Below are positions 50,499 through 64,000 of a stretch of DNA of 64,000 nt, piece by piece (positions within the stretch are counted from its first letter, which is position 1; the number at the start of each line of letters is the position of its first letter). Below the pieces are notes generated by a model that was given only the letters and a program-made list of their open reading frames with translations, did not search any database and was not told the origin of the DNA. Source of the stretch: Corynebacterium sp. 74A (GTDB taxonomy: Bacteria > Actinomycetota > Actinomycetes > Mycobacteriales > Mycobacteriaceae); assembly GCF_008930665.1 (NCBI RefSeq), contig NZ_PQMG01000008.1:26049-90048 (forward strand), in the 5' to 3' direction. Position numbers and translations under genes: made by a program.

Positions 50499-53012
50499 AT
50501 GTTCATTTCTCAGAACTGGATCACCCGACTCCTCCGCGCCTATGCCGAGCAGCCCGATTTCAGCATCGACTCCGAGCAGCTTGACGCCGCCTTTGTGCGG
50601 GTCGGCTTCGAAACCGAGGGCTATGCGCCGCTGCCGGAGATCACCGGCCCGCTCGTAATTGGGCGGGTGGACAGCATCGAAGAACTCACCGGTTTTAAAA
50701 AGCCCATCCGCTTCTGCCATGTCAATGTTGGCGAGGCCAATGGCACCGGCGAGCTCCAAGAGATTGTCTGCGGTGCCCGGAACTTCTCCGAGGGCTCCTA
50801 TGTAGTGGTCTCCCTCCCGGGTACCGTGCTACCCGGTGGTTTCGAGATCTCCGCGCGCACTACCTATGACCACACCTCGGCCGGCATGATCTGCTCCGCT
50901 ATGGAGCTGGGGCTGACCGATAAGCAGAACCCGGGCATCATCACCCTGCCGGAGGGCGTGGCAGAGCCGGGTGCGGACGCCCGCCCGGTCCTCGGCTTAG
51001 ATGACACCGTCTTCGAAGTGAATATCACCCCGGATCGCGGCTATGCGCTTTCTGCCCGTGGCCTGTCGCGGGAGATCGCCTCGAGCCTGAACAAGCCCTT
51101 TGTAGATCCCGCGTACACTCCCGCGGTGGCCGATATTGAGGTCGCTGTTCCCGAGGTCGCCGGAACGCTGCTCGATGTGGATGTGCGAGCTGACACCAAG
51201 GCACGGCGCTTCGGGCTGCGTGCGGTCACGGGCATTGACCCTGCCGTACCTACGCCTTTCTGGATGCAGCGCGAGCTGATGCTGTGCGGTCAGCGCCCAG
51301 TAAACCTCGCCACCGATGTGACGAACTATGTGATGCTGCTGCTCGGTACCCCGATGCACGCATTCGATGCCTCGCTGATTAGCGGCAACCTCGTGGTCCG
51401 CCGCGCCACCGAGGGCGAGACGCTGACCACGCTTGATCATGTGGAGCGCGAGCTGCACCCCGAGGATGTGGTCATTTGTGATGACAACGGCGTGCAGTCC
51501 CTGGCCGGCGTGATGGGGGGAAGCTCCTCCGAGGTGAACGAGAACTCGACGGATATCTATCTCGAAGCCGCCATTTGGGATCAGATCACGGTGGCGCGCA
51601 CCTCCCGCCGACACAAGCTGAGCTCTGAGGCTTCTCGACGCTTCGAGCGCGGCGTCGATCCGCACCTAGTGGAGGTGGCCCTCGATGTCGCCGCCAGCGT
51701 GCTCGCCCGTCTGGGTGGGGGAGAGGTCGCTCAAGAGCGCACCCTCGTGGAGGTCGCCGAGCACGAGCCCGTGACCGTGATGATGGATGTGGACTTCCCC
51801 TCCCGCTATGCCGGTGTGCACTACGAAGAATCCGTGGTGGTGGCCCGTTTGGAGGAGGTGGGCTGCCAGGTGGCGCGACAAAACACCACCCTGGCCGTCA
51901 CCCCGCCGAGTTGGCGCCCCGATATCACCATGGACGTGGACCTGGTGGAGGAGATTCTGCGCCTCGAGGGCCTGGAATCGATTCCCTCGATCGTGCCTAC
52001 CGCTCCTGCCGGTACGGGTTTGACCCCCGCGCAGCGCCGCCGCCGCGCCATCGGCCATGCCTTGGCCTACTCCGGCTACGCGGAGGTTCTACCCACCCCC
52101 TTCATGGAGACCTCGATTCTGGATCAGTGGGGATTGGACTCCGAGGATGAGCGCCGCAATGTCGTGCACGTGCAAAACCCGCTCGAATCGGATCACTCCG
52201 TGCTGGGCACCACCTTGCTACCAGCGATGCTCGACGCCGTGAAGCGCAACGTTGCTCGGGGTCACGCCAGCGTGGCGTTGTTCGGCCAAGAGCAGGTTTC
52301 CTTCCACCGTGCCGACAGCTCTCCCATGCCCTCTACGGCCCAGCGACCCAGCGCTGAAGAAATCGAGCAGCTGCTCACCTCCTTGCCCTACCAGCCACTG
52401 CACGTGGCCACGGTGGCCTGTGGCAACAAGGTGGCCGAGGGCCCGTGGGGTGCCGGCCGTGCCTACACCTATGCGGATGCCATCGAATCCGCGCGCATCG
52501 TCGCCGCCGCGGCGGGCGTGGAGCTGGAATTGGCGAATGCCGAACAGCTGCCGTGGCACCCCGGCCGCTGTGCGGAGCTGCGTGTGGACAATACCGTGGT
52601 CGGCTATGCCGGCGAGCTGCACCCGCAGGTGTGCAAGGACACCGGGCTGCCACCGCGTACCTGCGCCATGGAGCTGGATGTCACCGCCCTGCCGCTGGAG
52701 GAGAACTTCCCCGCGCCCGTCCTCTCTGCCTACCCGGCGCTACTGCAGGATGTGGCACTCGTGGTGGACGAGGATATCCCCGCAGAGACCGTGCGCACCG
52801 TGGTAGCCCAGGGTGCGGGAGAGCTGCTCGAGCATGTCGAACTCTTCGATATCTACCGCTCCGAGACCCTCGGCGAGAACAAGAAGTCCCTCGCTTTCGC
52901 GCTGCGTTTCCGCGCCGCGGATCGCACCCTCACCGACGAGGAGTGCAACGCCGCACGCATGGCAGCCGTGGACCTAGCCAAGGAAAAGCTCGACGCAACC
53001 ATCCGCGCCTAG
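50499..53012 (+). CDS. pheT: Phenylalanine--tRNA ligase beta subunit
   Basis: An 837-residue PheT. It has an N-terminal EMAP/tRNA-binding-like domain (GRVDSIEELTGFKKPIRFCHV), the B3/B4 editing domain with VTNYVMLLLGTPMHAFDA, the B5 region (PSWRPDITMDVDLVEEILR) and the C-terminal ferredoxin-like anticodon-binding domain (FDIYRSETLGENKKSLAFAL). It forms the alpha2-beta2 enzyme with PheS. AGAAGGAAAAAG precedes the ATG. Confidence 0.97.
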   Translation: MFISQNWITRLLRAYAEQPDFSIDSEQLDAAFVRVGFETEGYAPLPEITGPLVIGRVDSIEELTGFKKPIRFCHVNVGEANGTGELQEIVCGARNFSEGSYVVVSLPGTVLPGGFEISARTTYDHTSAGMICSAMELGLTDKQNPGIITLPEGVAEPGADARPVLGLDDTVFEVNITPDRGYALSARGLSREIASSLNKPFVDPAYTPAVADIEVAVPEVAGTLLDVDVRADTKARRFGLRAVTGIDPAVPTPFWMQRELMLCGQRPVNLATDVTNYVMLLLGTPMHAFDASLISGNLVVRRATEGETLTTLDHVERELHPEDVVICDDNGVQSLAGVMGGSSSEVNENSTDIYLEAAIWDQITVARTSRRHKLSSEASRRFERGVDPHLVEVALDVAASVLARLGGGEVAQERTLVEVAEHEPVTVMMDVDFPSRYAGVHYEESVVVARLEEVGCQVARQNTTLAVTPPSWRPDITMDVDLVEEILRLEGLESIPSIVPTAPAGTGLTPAQRRRRAIGHALAYSGYAEVLPTPFMETSILDQWGLDSEDERRNVVHVQNPLESDHSVLGTTLLPAMLDAVKRNVARGHASVALFGQEQVSFHRADSSPMPSTAQRPSAEEIEQLLTSLPYQPLHVATVACGNKVAEGPWGAGRAYTYADAIESARIVAAAAGVELELANAEQLPWHPGRCAELRVDNTVVGYAGELHPQVCKDTGLPPRTCAMELDVTALPLEENFPAPVLSAYPALLQDVALVVDEDIPAETVRTVVAQGAGELLEHVELFDIYRSETLGENKKSLAFALRFRAADRTLTDEECNAARMAAVDLAKEKLDATIRA

Positions 53013-53066
53013 AAGCGCGTCAGCGGGGCTAAAGCCCTGCATACCTCGATACGCTCTGATGCGTAG

Positions 53067-53098
53067 CAGCGGAGGACCCCACGAGGGGTTCTCCGCTG
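53067..53098 (+). terminator. Hairpin terminator after pheT
   Basis: AGCGGAGGACCCC pairs with GGGGTTCTCCGCT around ACGA. The tail is not T-rich. The bases just upstream (53054-53066) are a minus-strand copy of CTACGCATCAGAG. Confidence 0.7.
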
Positions 53099-53170
53099 TG
53101 GTGTGTAGTACACCCCGCCGCCACCTTCCGCCGGCGCGACCACCGGCCTCCACCCGCCACGCCGCCGCAA

Positions 53171-53206
53171 TGCATAGTTTGCAAAAGTCTGCATAAAAGC
53201 TATACT
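53171..53206 (+). promoter_or_regulatory. argC promoter with putative arginine operator
   Basis: TTGCAA (53179-53184) and TATACT (53201-53206), spaced 16, form the promoter; the transcript should begin at or just before the ATG at 53215, so the mRNA is leaderless. Two TGCATA direct repeats (53171-53176 and 53190-53195) with AT-rich centres flank the -35 and resemble ArgR half sites. Repression by the ArgR encoded in the same operon is expected. Confidence 0.65.
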
Positions 53207-53214
53207 TGGCTTCT

Positions 53215-54258
53215 ATGACTATTTCTGTTGCCGTTGCTGGAGCCACAGGTTATGCCGGATCTGAGATCCTGCGCCTGCTGCTCGCTCATCCCGCCTATCT
53301 CAGCGGAGAGCTGCGCATTGGCGCCCTCACGGCGAACTCCTCGGCCGGGCAGAGCGTGGCAGATCTGACGCCCCAGCTGCTGCCACTGCACGAGCGCGTT
53401 ATCGAGGAGACCACCGCCGAGAACCTGGCCGGCCATGATGTGGTCTTTCTCGGATTGCCGCATGGTTTTTCCGCAGAGATCGCCCGCCAGGTCGGGGAAG
53501 AGGCCATCGTGATCGACTGCGCGGCCGATTTCCGCCTCCGCGACTCAGAGGCGTGGACGCGCTACTACGCATCAGAGCACGCAGGCAGCTGGCCCTATGG
53601 CATTCCTGAGATGCCTGGCCATCGCGAGCAGCTGCGCGGTGCCACCCGTATCGCAGTGCCGGGCTGCTTTCCCACCGGTGCCACCTTGGCGCTGATGCCC
53701 GCGGTAGCGGCAGGGCTGATCGAGCCCGATATTGCGATCACCTCCATCACGGGTGTCTCCGGGGCAGGCAAGAAGGCGTCGGTGCCGCTACTGGGATCAG
53801 AAACTATGGGTTCACTCAAGGCCTATAACACCGCCGGTAAGCACCGCCACACCCCCGAGATGATTCAGAATCTCTCGGAGTTCACCGACAGCGAGATCAC
53901 GCTCAGCTTCACCCCGGTGCTGGCCCCGCTGCCGCGCGGCATCCTCACCACCGCAACCGCCCCGGCTCGTCTTGGGGTGAGTGCGGCCTCCGCCCGCGCC
54001 GCCTATGAGCAGTTCTACGCCGAGGAGCCCTTCGTGCAGCTGCTGCCCGCCGGCCAGCAGCCCCAGACCCAGAACGTGGTGGGGGCGAATAGCTGTCAGG
54101 TGCAGGTGGAGCTGGATGAACTCTCCGGCCGACTACTGGTGACCTCCGCCATCGATAACCTCACCAAGGGCACCGCCGGTGCCGCGGTCCAGTGCATGAA
54201 CCTGGCTCTCGGCTGGGAGGAAACGCTGGGCCTACCCTTGGTGGGTGTGGCCCCCTAA
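53215..54258 (+). CDS. argC: N-acetyl-gamma-glutamyl-phosphate reductase
   Basis: A 347-residue ArgC, third step of arginine synthesis. It has [19 protein letters not shown] at the N-terminus for NADP binding and the catalytic cysteine in VPGCFPTGA. The ATG at 53215 was preferred to an in-frame TTG at 53206 because the -10 box overlaps that TTG. Codons TAC TAC GCA TCA GAG around 53563 contain the extended repeated word. It is the first gene of the arginine cluster. Confidence 0.97.
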   Translation: MTISVAVAGATGYAGSEILRLLLAHPAYLSGELRIGALTANSSAGQSVADLTPQLLPLHERVIEETTAENLAGHDVVFLGLPHGFSAEIARQVGEEAIVIDCAADFRLRDSEAWTRYYASEHAGSWPYGIPEMPGHREQLRGATRIAVPGCFPTGATLALMPAVAAGLIEPDIAITSITGVSGAGKKASVPLLGSETMGSLKAYNTAGKHRHTPEMIQNLSEFTDSEITLSFTPVLAPLPRGILTTATAPARLGVSAASARAAYEQFYAEEPFVQLLPAGQQPQTQNVVGANSCQVQVELDELSGRLLVTSAIDNLTKGTAGAAVQCMNLALGWEETLGLPLVGVAP

Positions 54259-54343
54259 GGGGGCGGGGATTATCTCCTCCGCCCATCGTTCGCCCTTCCA
54301 CTGTTGTTCTTATTCCCTCACATAACGTCAAGGATTTTCGCCC

Positions 54344-55504
54344 ATGAGCACTCAGAGCATCACCACTCCCGCCGGCTTTGTGGCTGCAGCAACTACTGCA
54401 GGCATTAAGCCCTCGGGCAAGTCCGATATGGCACTCGTGGTTAATCAAGGCCCGGAATTCGTGGCCGCCGGCGCTTTTACCCGCAATCGCATTGTGGCCT
54501 CTCCGGTGAAGCTATCGCGCACGGCCGTGGCTGATGGCCAGCTCACCGCGGTGCTGTATAACTCCGGTAACGCCAATGCCTGCAATGGTGTCCAGGGCGA
54601 CAAGGACGCGGCGGAGCTCACCGCGCAGGTCGCCGCAGCTCTGGAGTGCAGTCCCACGGACGTGGCGGCGTGTTCTACCGGGCTGATCGGTGAGCCTTTG
54701 CCCATGGACAAAGCCCGCGCTGGCGTGCGCGCCCTGGTGAGTGATCTCGGTGATCATGGCGCCGCCGCGGCCCAGGCCATTCTGACCACGGATACCACCG
54801 ATAAGCAGAGCTTCTTTAGTGGCGAAGGCTGGTGCATGGCCGGTATGGGCAAGGGCGTGGGCATGATCGCGCCCTCGCTGGCCACCATGCTGGCGTGCCT
54901 GACCACGGATGCGAAGATCACCGCCGCCATGGCCGATGAGGCGATCCACAAGGCCACCGCCGTCACCTTCGACACCCTCGATATTGACGGCTCGACCTCT
55001 ACGAATGACACCGTATTCCTCTTGGCCTCGGGGGCATCGGGCATCGAGCCAACCCAGGAGGAGCTGGATGCTGCGGTGCTCGCGGTATGCGCTGATCTGG
55101 CCGATGCCATGCAGGCCGATGCCGAGGGCGTGACCAAGCGGGTCAAGATCGAGGTCACCGGCGCTACCTCGGATGCTCAGGCGCTCAACGCCGCCCGTAC
55201 CTTGGGCCGCGATAACCTCTTCAAGTGCGCGATGTTTGGCTCTGATCCCAACTGGGGTCGCGTGCTCGCCGCGGTCGGAATGGCCGATGCGGACATGGAT
55301 CCGGAGCACATCTCCGTGTACTTCAACGATCACCCCGTGTGCATTGATACCGGCGGCACCCCGGATGCCCGCGAGGTGGATTTGTCCGGCGCCGATATCG
55401 ATGTCCGCGTGGATCTGGGCATGGGCGGTGAGGGCTACGCCATGGTGCGTACCACCGATCTTTCCCATGCTTATGTCGAAATCAATAGCGCCTATTCCAG
55501 CTAG
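54344..55504 (+). CDS. argJ: Bifunctional ornithine/N-acetylglutamate acetyltransferase
   Basis: A 386-residue ArgJ that recycles the acetyl group from acetylornithine to glutamate. The self-cleavage site is the ALATML-type segment PSLATML, with Ala180-Thr181; Thr181 becomes the nucleophile of the beta chain. [19 protein letters not shown] precedes it, and [10 protein letters not shown] and [14 protein letters not shown] follow. With ArgJ present, a separate ArgE is not needed, which fits the absence of one here. AAGGATT lies upstream of the ATG. Confidence 0.97.
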   Translation: MSTQSITTPAGFVAAATTAGIKPSGKSDMALVVNQGPEFVAAGAFTRNRIVASPVKLSRTAVADGQLTAVLYNSGNANACNGVQGDKDAAELTAQVAAALECSPTDVAACSTGLIGEPLPMDKARAGVRALVSDLGDHGAAAAQAILTTDTTDKQSFFSGEGWCMAGMGKGVGMIAPSLATMLACLTTDAKITAAMADEAIHKATAVTFDTLDIDGSTSTNDTVFLLASGASGIEPTQEELDAAVLAVCADLADAMQADAEGVTKRVKIEVTGATSDAQALNAARTLGRDNLFKCAMFGSDPNWGRVLAAVGMADADMDPEHISVYFNDHPVCIDTGGTPDAREVDLSGADIDVRVDLGMGGEGYAMVRTTDLSHAYVEINSAYSS

Positions 55505-55590
55505 CCGCCCACTACGTGCAGCGTGTTCCATCCGAGCACATAATCTAGCGACCCCCGCCGCACGGCGGTATCGCTGCGAGAGAAGAAGAG

Positions 55591-56532
55591 ATGACGAACG
55601 ACCTAACGAGGAATCTGGACAACGAAGTCCGGGCCAATGTGCTTGCTGAGGCGCTGCCATGGCTGCAGCACTTCCGCGACAAGATCGTGGTGGTCAAGTA
55701 CGGCGGCAATGCCATGGTGGACGAGGAGCTCAAGGCTGCCTTCGCCGCAGACATGGTCTTTTTGCGCACCGTGGGCGCCAAGCCCGTCGTGGTGCACGGC
55801 GGTGGTCCGCAGATTTCGAAGATGCTCAGCCGCGTGGGTCTAGAGGGGGAGTTCAAGGGCGGTTTCCGTGTCACCACCGATGAGGTGATGGAGATCGTCC
55901 GCATGGTGCTCTTTGGCCAGGTCGGCCGCGATCTCGTGGGATTGATTAACTCCCATGGCCCCTATGCGGTGGGAACCTCCGGCGAGGATGCCGGGTTGTT
56001 CACCGCCACCAAGCGCTATGTCGATGTCGGTGGCGAGCATCTCGATATCGGACTCGTGGGAGACATCGTCGATGTCAATCCTGAAGCCTTGATGGACATT
56101 ATCGATGCCGGCCGTATCCCCGTGGTCTCTACCATCGCCCCGGGTCTCGACGGCGAGGTCTACAACATCAATGCGGATACCGCCGCCGGCGCCCTAGCCA
56201 GCGCTATTGGCGCGGAGCGTCTGCTCATCCTCACCAATGTCGAGGGTCTCTATACCGACTGGCCCGATAAGTCCTCGCTGGTATCGAAGATCACCTCCTC
56301 GGAATTGTCTAAGATCCTGCCGCAGCTGCACGAGGGCATGATCCCGAAGATGGAATCCTGCCTGCGGGCGGTGGATCAGGGCATCAATGCCGCCCACGTG
56401 GTGGATGGCCGCATCGCCCACTCCGTGCTGCTGGAGCTGCTCACAGAGGGCGGTATTGGCACCATGGTGCTGCCGGATTCCTATGACAGCGAGGACTATC
56501 CCGAGTCCACTATTTTCAGAAAGGACGCCTAA
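55591..56532 (+). CDS. argB: Acetylglutamate kinase
   Basis: A 313-residue ArgB, second step and the usual target of arginine feedback inhibition. It has [33 protein letters not shown] and [20 protein letters not shown]. The N-terminal ~25-residue helix before the core is typical of arginine-inhibited hexameric ArgB, so inhibition is likely. argD follows after 7 bases. Confidence 0.97.
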   Translation: MTNDLTRNLDNEVRANVLAEALPWLQHFRDKIVVVKYGGNAMVDEELKAAFAADMVFLRTVGAKPVVVHGGGPQISKMLSRVGLEGEFKGGFRVTTDEVMEIVRMVLFGQVGRDLVGLINSHGPYAVGTSGEDAGLFTATKRYVDVGGEHLDIGLVGDIVDVNPEALMDIIDAGRIPVVSTIAPGLDGEVYNINADTAAGALASAIGAERLLILTNVEGLYTDWPDKSSLVSKITSSELSKILPQLHEGMIPKMESCLRAVDQGINAAHVVDGRIAHSVLLELLTEGGIGTMVLPDSYDSEDYPESTIFRKDA

Positions 56533-56539
56533 ACCAGTC

Positions 56540-57736
56540 ATGACTGCTCTCGAATCATGGTCCAGCGCGCTCATGAACACCTACGGCACGCCCGCGGTGG
56601 AACTGACCTCCGGTGAGGGCGCCCACGTGCGCGACGCCGCTGGCAACACCTACATCGATATGCTCGCCGGCATTGCCGTCAATGCGCTGGGGCATGCACA
56701 TCCAGCGCTTGTCGACGCCGTCTCGCAGCAAACCCAGACCCTCGGGCATGTTTCGAACCTCTTTGCTTCGGCCCCCACTGTGGACTTGGCACAGCAGCTC
56801 AAGGCCCAGCTATCCCGTCTCGATACGGTGGCCGGCGAGAGCGCTCGGGTGTTCTTCTGCAATTCCGGAGGGGAAGCCAATGAGGCCGCATTCAAGCTTG
56901 CTCGCTTGACCAAGCGGTCGCGTGTGCTCACCGCAGTGCATGGTTTTCATGGCCGCACCATGGGCTCGCTGGCGCTGACCGGCCAGCCCGATAAACGCGC
57001 CGCGTTTGAGCCTTTGCCGGCGGGAGTGGAGTACTACCCCTATGGCGATATCGACGCGCTGAACGAGATGGTCGCTCGCGCGCCTGAGGACGTGGCGGCC
57101 ATCATGCTCGAACCCATCCAGGGCGAAACCGGCGTGGTGCCCGCACCTAAGGGATTCCTGCGGGCCGTGCGCGAGCTATGCGATCGCTACGGGATCCTCA
57201 TGATCGTCGACGAGGTACAGACCGGCATTGGCCGCACCGGCGACTTCTGGGCCTTCGAGCACGAAGCGGGAGTAATTCCCGATGTGATCACCATGGCCAA
57301 GGGCCTGGGCGGCGGGCTGCCGCTCGGGGCATGCATGGCCACTGGGCGTGCCGCTGAACTCTTTGGTCCCGGCTCCCATGGCACGACCTTCGGCGGTAAT
57401 CCCATCGTCTGCGCCGCTGGCCGCGTCGTGGTGGACACTGTTGCTGATCCCGCCTTCCTCGCGAGCGTGCGTCAGAAGGGACAGCGCCTCGCGGACGGCG
57501 TCGACAAGCTAGAGCTGGTGGATCACGTGCGGGGTCGTGGCCTCATGCTGGGGCTGGTGCTGCACAAGCCGCTAGCGAAGAAGGTGGTAGAGGCCGGCTA
57601 TCGCCACGGCCTGATCCTCAACGCCTGCGGCGATGACGTGCTGCGTCTGACCCCGCCGCTGGTTATCACCGAATCCGATATTGACACCGCGATCGTTCGT
57701 CTCGCCGAGACGTGTAAAGAGGTAGAACAGCAATGA
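56540..57736 (+). CDS. argD: Acetylornithine aminotransferase
   Basis: A 398-residue class III PLP transaminase. The PLP lysine is K254 in [15 protein letters not shown], with [16 protein letters not shown] (107-122) and [11 protein letters not shown] (224-234). It converts acetylglutamate semialdehyde to acetylornithine. The ATG at 56540 matches the family start; upstream in-frame residues overlap argB and are not coding. The stop overlaps the argF start as ATGA. Confidence 0.97.
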   Translation: MTALESWSSALMNTYGTPAVELTSGEGAHVRDAAGNTYIDMLAGIAVNALGHAHPALVDAVSQQTQTLGHVSNLFASAPTVDLAQQLKAQLSRLDTVAGESARVFFCNSGGEANEAAFKLARLTKRSRVLTAVHGFHGRTMGSLALTGQPDKRAAFEPLPAGVEYYPYGDIDALNEMVARAPEDVAAIMLEPIQGETGVVPAPKGFLRAVRELCDRYGILMIVDEVQTGIGRTGDFWAFEHEAGVIPDVITMAKGLGGGLPLGACMATGRAAELFGPGSHGTTFGGNPIVCAAGRVVVDTVADPAFLASVRQKGQRLADGVDKLELVDHVRGRGLMLGLVLHKPLAKKVVEAGYRHGLILNACGDDVLRLTPPLVITESDIDTAIVRLAETCKEVEQQ

Positions 57737-58692
57737 CCACAGTGCGACATTTCCTCGCCGATGATGACCTCAGCCCCGCCGAACAGGCGGAGGTGCTGCA
57801 ACTGGCCCTAGAGCTCAAGAAGGATCGCTATGCGAAAAGCACCTTCGCTGGGCCGCAGACCGTAGCGCTGCTGCTGGACAAGACCTCGACGCGCACCCGT
57901 TTTTCCTTCCACGCCGGCATCGCCGAGCTCCAGGGCAGCCCCATTGTGGTGAACACCGGCAGCAGCCAGATGGGCAAGGGAGAGACCTTCGAGGACACCG
58001 GCGCGGTGCTATCGCGTTTCGTCTCGCTCATCGCCTGGCGCACCTATGCTCACGAGAACCTCGAGCAGATGGCGACCACGGCCACGGTGCCGATCATCAA
58101 CGCCTTAAGCGATGATCTGCATCCCTGTCAGATCCTCGCCGACCTGCTTACCTGCGTGGAGCATCTCTGCCCAGAAGCGGGGCCGGAGGGTCTCCACGGC
58201 ACAAAGGCGGTGTATCTCGGCGATGGCGCGAATAACATGGCTAATTCCTACATTCTCGGGTGCGCCACTGCGGGCATGGACATCACCATCATTGCCCCCG
58301 AGGGTTTCCAGCCGGAGCAGCGTTTCGTCGAGCGTGGCCGTGCTATCGGCCAGCGCACGGGAGCCACCGTCGCCGTCAGCGCCGATGTAGCCGATGTCGC
58401 CGGTGCCGACGTGGTGATCACCGATACCTGGGTATCGATGGGCATGGAGGAAGACGGTATCGACCGCACCACCCCCTTCCAGCCCTATCAGGTCAATGCC
58501 GAGGTGATGGCGCAGGCCAAGGATGATGCCATCTTCCTGCACTGTTTGCCGGCCTATCGCGGCAGTGAGGTCACTGCCGAGGTGATTGATGGCCCGCAGT
58601 CGGTGGTCTTTGATGAGGCGGAAAATCGACTTCACGCCCAAAAGGCACTGATGGTGTGGCTGATGGAACACCAGGAAGGCGGTAGCGCGTGA
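57733..58692 (+). CDS. argF: Ornithine carbamoyltransferase
   Basis: A 319-residue OTCase that makes citrulline. The carbamoyl-phosphate motif STRTRFSF is at 52-59, the HPCQ-type segment [12 protein letters not shown] is central, and [12 protein letters not shown] lies near the end. The gene starts in a 4-base ATGA overlap with argD and ends in a GTGA overlap with argR, so translation of the three is coupled. Confidence 0.97.
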   Translation: MTTVRHFLADDDLSPAEQAEVLQLALELKKDRYAKSTFAGPQTVALLLDKTSTRTRFSFHAGIAELQGSPIVVNTGSSQMGKGETFEDTGAVLSRFVSLIAWRTYAHENLEQMATTATVPIINALSDDLHPCQILADLLTCVEHLCPEAGPEGLHGTKAVYLGDGANNMANSYILGCATAGMDITIIAPEGFQPEQRFVERGRAIGQRTGATVAVSADVADVAGADVVITDTWVSMGMEEDGIDRTTPFQPYQVNAEVMAQAKDDAIFLHCLPAYRGSEVTAEVIDGPQSVVFDEAENRLHAQKALMVWLMEHQEGGSA

Positions 58693-59180
58693 GCCAGCCC
58701 GTATCCAGAACCGCCCGGCAGGCGCGGATCCTCGAGATCCTCAACGACAGCCGTGTCTCCAGCCAGGTGCAACTCTCCGAGCTTTTGCTCGACGAGGGCA
58801 TCGATATCACCCAAGCCACCTTGTCCCGCGACCTCGATGAGCTGGGAGCGAAGAAGGTGCGCCCCGATGGTGGCCGTGCCTTCTATGCCGTGGGATACCA
58901 AGAACCCGCCGCCAGCAATGAGCTGCGAGGGCCACGAGAGAAACTGCGTCGGATGCTGGAAGAATTGCTCGTCTCTGTCGATCACAGCGCCAATATCACC
59001 GTGCTGCGCACCCCGCCCGGGGCCGCCCAATACCTGGCGAGTTTCATCGACCGCGTGGGAATGCACGAGGTAGTGGGCACGATCGCCGGCGATGACACGG
59101 TTTTCGTTCTGGCGAGGGAGCCACTCACCGGGGCGGAATTGGCCGAACGCTTCCGCAAAACCAGCCGCGAGAACAGCTAA
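58689..59180 (+). CDS. argR: Arginine repressor
   Basis: A 163-residue ArgR. The N-terminal winged helix ([18 protein letters not shown], then [18 protein letters not shown]) binds the operator, and the C-terminal domain with [15 protein letters not shown] binds arginine and forms hexamers. The start is GTG at 58689, overlapping the argF stop codon. It lies inside the operon that it is expected to control, giving feedback. Confidence 0.96.
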   Translation: MSQPVSRTARQARILEILNDSRVSSQVQLSELLLDEGIDITQATLSRDLDELGAKKVRPDGGRAFYAVGYQEPAASNELRGPREKLRRMLEELLVSVDHSANITVLRTPPGAAQYLASFIDRVGMHEVVGTIAGDDTVFVLAREPLTGAELAERFRKTSRENS

Positions 59181-59189
59181 GCCTCCCGC

Positions 59190-59223
59190 GATGATGAGAG
59201 TGCGCGCGTGCACCCTCATCATC
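59190..59223 (+). terminator. Strong hairpin between argR and argG
   Basis: GATGATGAGAGTGC and its partner GTGCACCCTCATCATC form a 14-bp stem with one mismatch and a GC-rich loop. No T-tract follows. It may end the argCJBDFR transcript, or partly separate it from argGH. Confidence 0.6.
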
Positions 59224-59329
59224 GAGGAGCAGCAGACTACACTGTGAATGTTCCGCAGCAGCGAGAACTACATACTTACACTGAAAACACACCATTGTTG
59301 GTGACTACCACCAAGGAGAATGACTGATT

Positions 59330-62051
<2,722 letters not shown>

Positions 62052-62062
62052 GATGATATGCC

Positions 62063-62239
62063 ATGAGTATTGATCCCGATTTGCTCGAGGTGCTTGCCTG
62101 CCCCCAAGACAAGGGACCGCTGAGCTATGACGCCGACGCGGATGTGCTGGTGAACCCTCGCTTGCATATCGCCTATCGCATCGACGATGACATCCCTGTG
62201 TTGCTCGCCGACGAGGCACGCGACTTCCCCGAACAATAA
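62063..62239 (+). CDS. Trm112-family small protein (YcaR/UPF0434)
   Basis: A 58-residue ORF starting ATG at 62063, 11 bases after argH, and ending TAA. It begins [20 protein letters not shown] and continues with a short [19 protein letters not shown] segment, which matches the Trm112 zinc-finger-like fold: LLEVLACP at the start and IPVLL at the end. Only one cysteine is present, so zinc binding is unlikely. Bacterial members are of unknown role; eukaryotic and archaeal Trm112 activates methyltransferases. It lies between argH and tyrS as in other corynebacteria. Confidence 0.88.
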   Translation: MSIDPDLLEVLACPQDKGPLSYDADADVLVNPRLHIAYRIDDDIPVLLADEARDFPEQ

Positions 62240-62264
62240 TCCATCTTCTAGCCCTGAGGACTTC

Positions 62265-63548
<1,284 letters not shown>

Positions 63549-63570
63549 CCGCATCTGTAGCGCTACAAGG

Positions 63571-63611
63571 CGAGGACCACGTGGGAACACCCTGCGCGGT
63601 CCTCGTTTTTT
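63571..63611 (+). terminator. Rho-independent terminator after tyrS
   Basis: CGAGGACC (63571-63578) pairs with GGTCCTCG (63598-63605), followed by six T residues. Confidence 0.92.
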
Positions 63612-64000
63612 GCGTATGTAGGGCAGAGGTGCGCTGTCGCCACTATCGGTACCACTGAGCACCTCACCTCCATGCCCCAATGTAGGAGGCAGGGGTAGTG
63701 GTGGGGTACGTGGTCTCTGGCCGTGAGTACTGAGCACCGACCGCCCCCAGAGGGGCGGCTATAGGCGTGCACGACGAAGCTGTACTGGTTCCTGTTTTTG
63801 TGTGTTGTGCTGGGGTTTTGGTGTTGGGTGGGGGTTGTGTGTAGTGTTTTCGGAGTCAGCGAGGCGGCCGGCGCGGTTGTGTTGGTTGTTTTGTTGGTGG
63901 TGAAGGTTTTACCTGGTGTTGTTCGGTTGTTGGTTTGACTGTTACGGTGCTTGTGTATTAAGCTTTCGACACGCTGCTTGATGGCACTGCTTGTGTGGTG
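63612..64000 (+). promoter_or_regulatory. GT-rich non-coding stretch, possibly the leader of a downstream RNA operon
   Basis: No gene is supported. A perfect stem CCGCCCC/GGGGCGG lies at 63741-63758. From ~63785 to 63960 the plus strand is extremely rich in G and T and poor in A and C, unlike the rest of the window. TTGACT (63935-63940) followed by TATTAA (63956-63961, spacing 15) is a possible strong promoter. This pattern would fit the upstream part of an rRNA or other stable RNA operon beyond the window, but no rRNA sequence is visible before the end. Confidence 0.4.

Overview
The window is chromosomal DNA from a GC-rich Corynebacterium (Mycobacteriales). Both gene content and gene order support this. 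The order leuCD - mutT1 - gpsA - ddl - DUF3515 - thiL - ung - DAK2 protein - recG - rsmD - coaD, followed by polA - rpsA - ptsG - coaE - uvrB - helD - uvrA - infC/rpmI/rplT - pheST - argCJBDFRGH - tyrS, is the conserved actinobacterial/corynebacterial backbone. The PTS permease, the DUF2339 protein and the argCJBDFRGH order are typical of corynebacteria. No insertion sequence, prophage, CRISPR array or toxin-antitoxin pair was seen, so this is mostly a housekeeping region.

Layout. 1-6.2 kb: end of leuC, leuD, a Nudix/phosphatase MutT1, SelO, gpsA and ddl. 6.2-9.4 kb: a cobalamin riboswitch and a BtuCDF-type ABC importer, inserted between ddl and the DUF3515 gene. 9.4-18.4 kb: DUF3515 protein, thiL, ung, DAK2/FakA-like protein, recG, a biotin-carrier-like protein, rsmD, coaD and a TSUP exporter. 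18.4-22.1 kb (minus strand): an amino-acid ABC importer and a DUF368 membrane protein. 22.3-31.3 kb: a tRNA with CAA anticodon, polA, an AEC transporter, a methyltransferase, rpsA and the glucose-type PTS EIIBCA. 31.4-45.6 kb: an LDH-family dehydrogenase, coaE, uvrB, uspA, a HelD-type helicase, a DoxX-like protein, an MBL hydrolase, uvrA and a DUF2339 protein. 45.6-53.0 kb: infC-rpmI-rplT, a TM2 protein, a TrmH-type methyltransferase and pheST. 53.2-62.0 kb: the complete arginine pathway from acetylglutamate, with its repressor. 62.1-64 kb: a small Trm112-like ORF, tyrS, then a GT-rich non-coding stretch that may lead into a downstream RNA operon.

How it works together. The window carries nucleotide-excision repair (uvrA, uvrB, with polA), uracil excision (ung), fork rescue (recG) and pool cleaning (mutT1); translation genes; CoA synthesis end steps (coaD, coaE); glucose uptake; leucine and arginine synthesis. 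Many genes have a TANNNT box 6-8 nt upstream of the start codon, which suggests leaderless transcripts.

The most unusual signals are not genes. Two short words are far more frequent than base composition predicts: GCTTATCGACG (10-base core CTTATCGACG, 13 exact copies) and ACTACGCA, with an extended form CTACGCATCAGAG present four times. They occur inside genes, sometimes forcing rare codons, and between genes, often inside hairpins at gene ends. infC has no ATG, GTG or TTG for 55 codons after an in-frame stop, and almost certainly starts at ATC. All counts were made by eye and need a computed recount.
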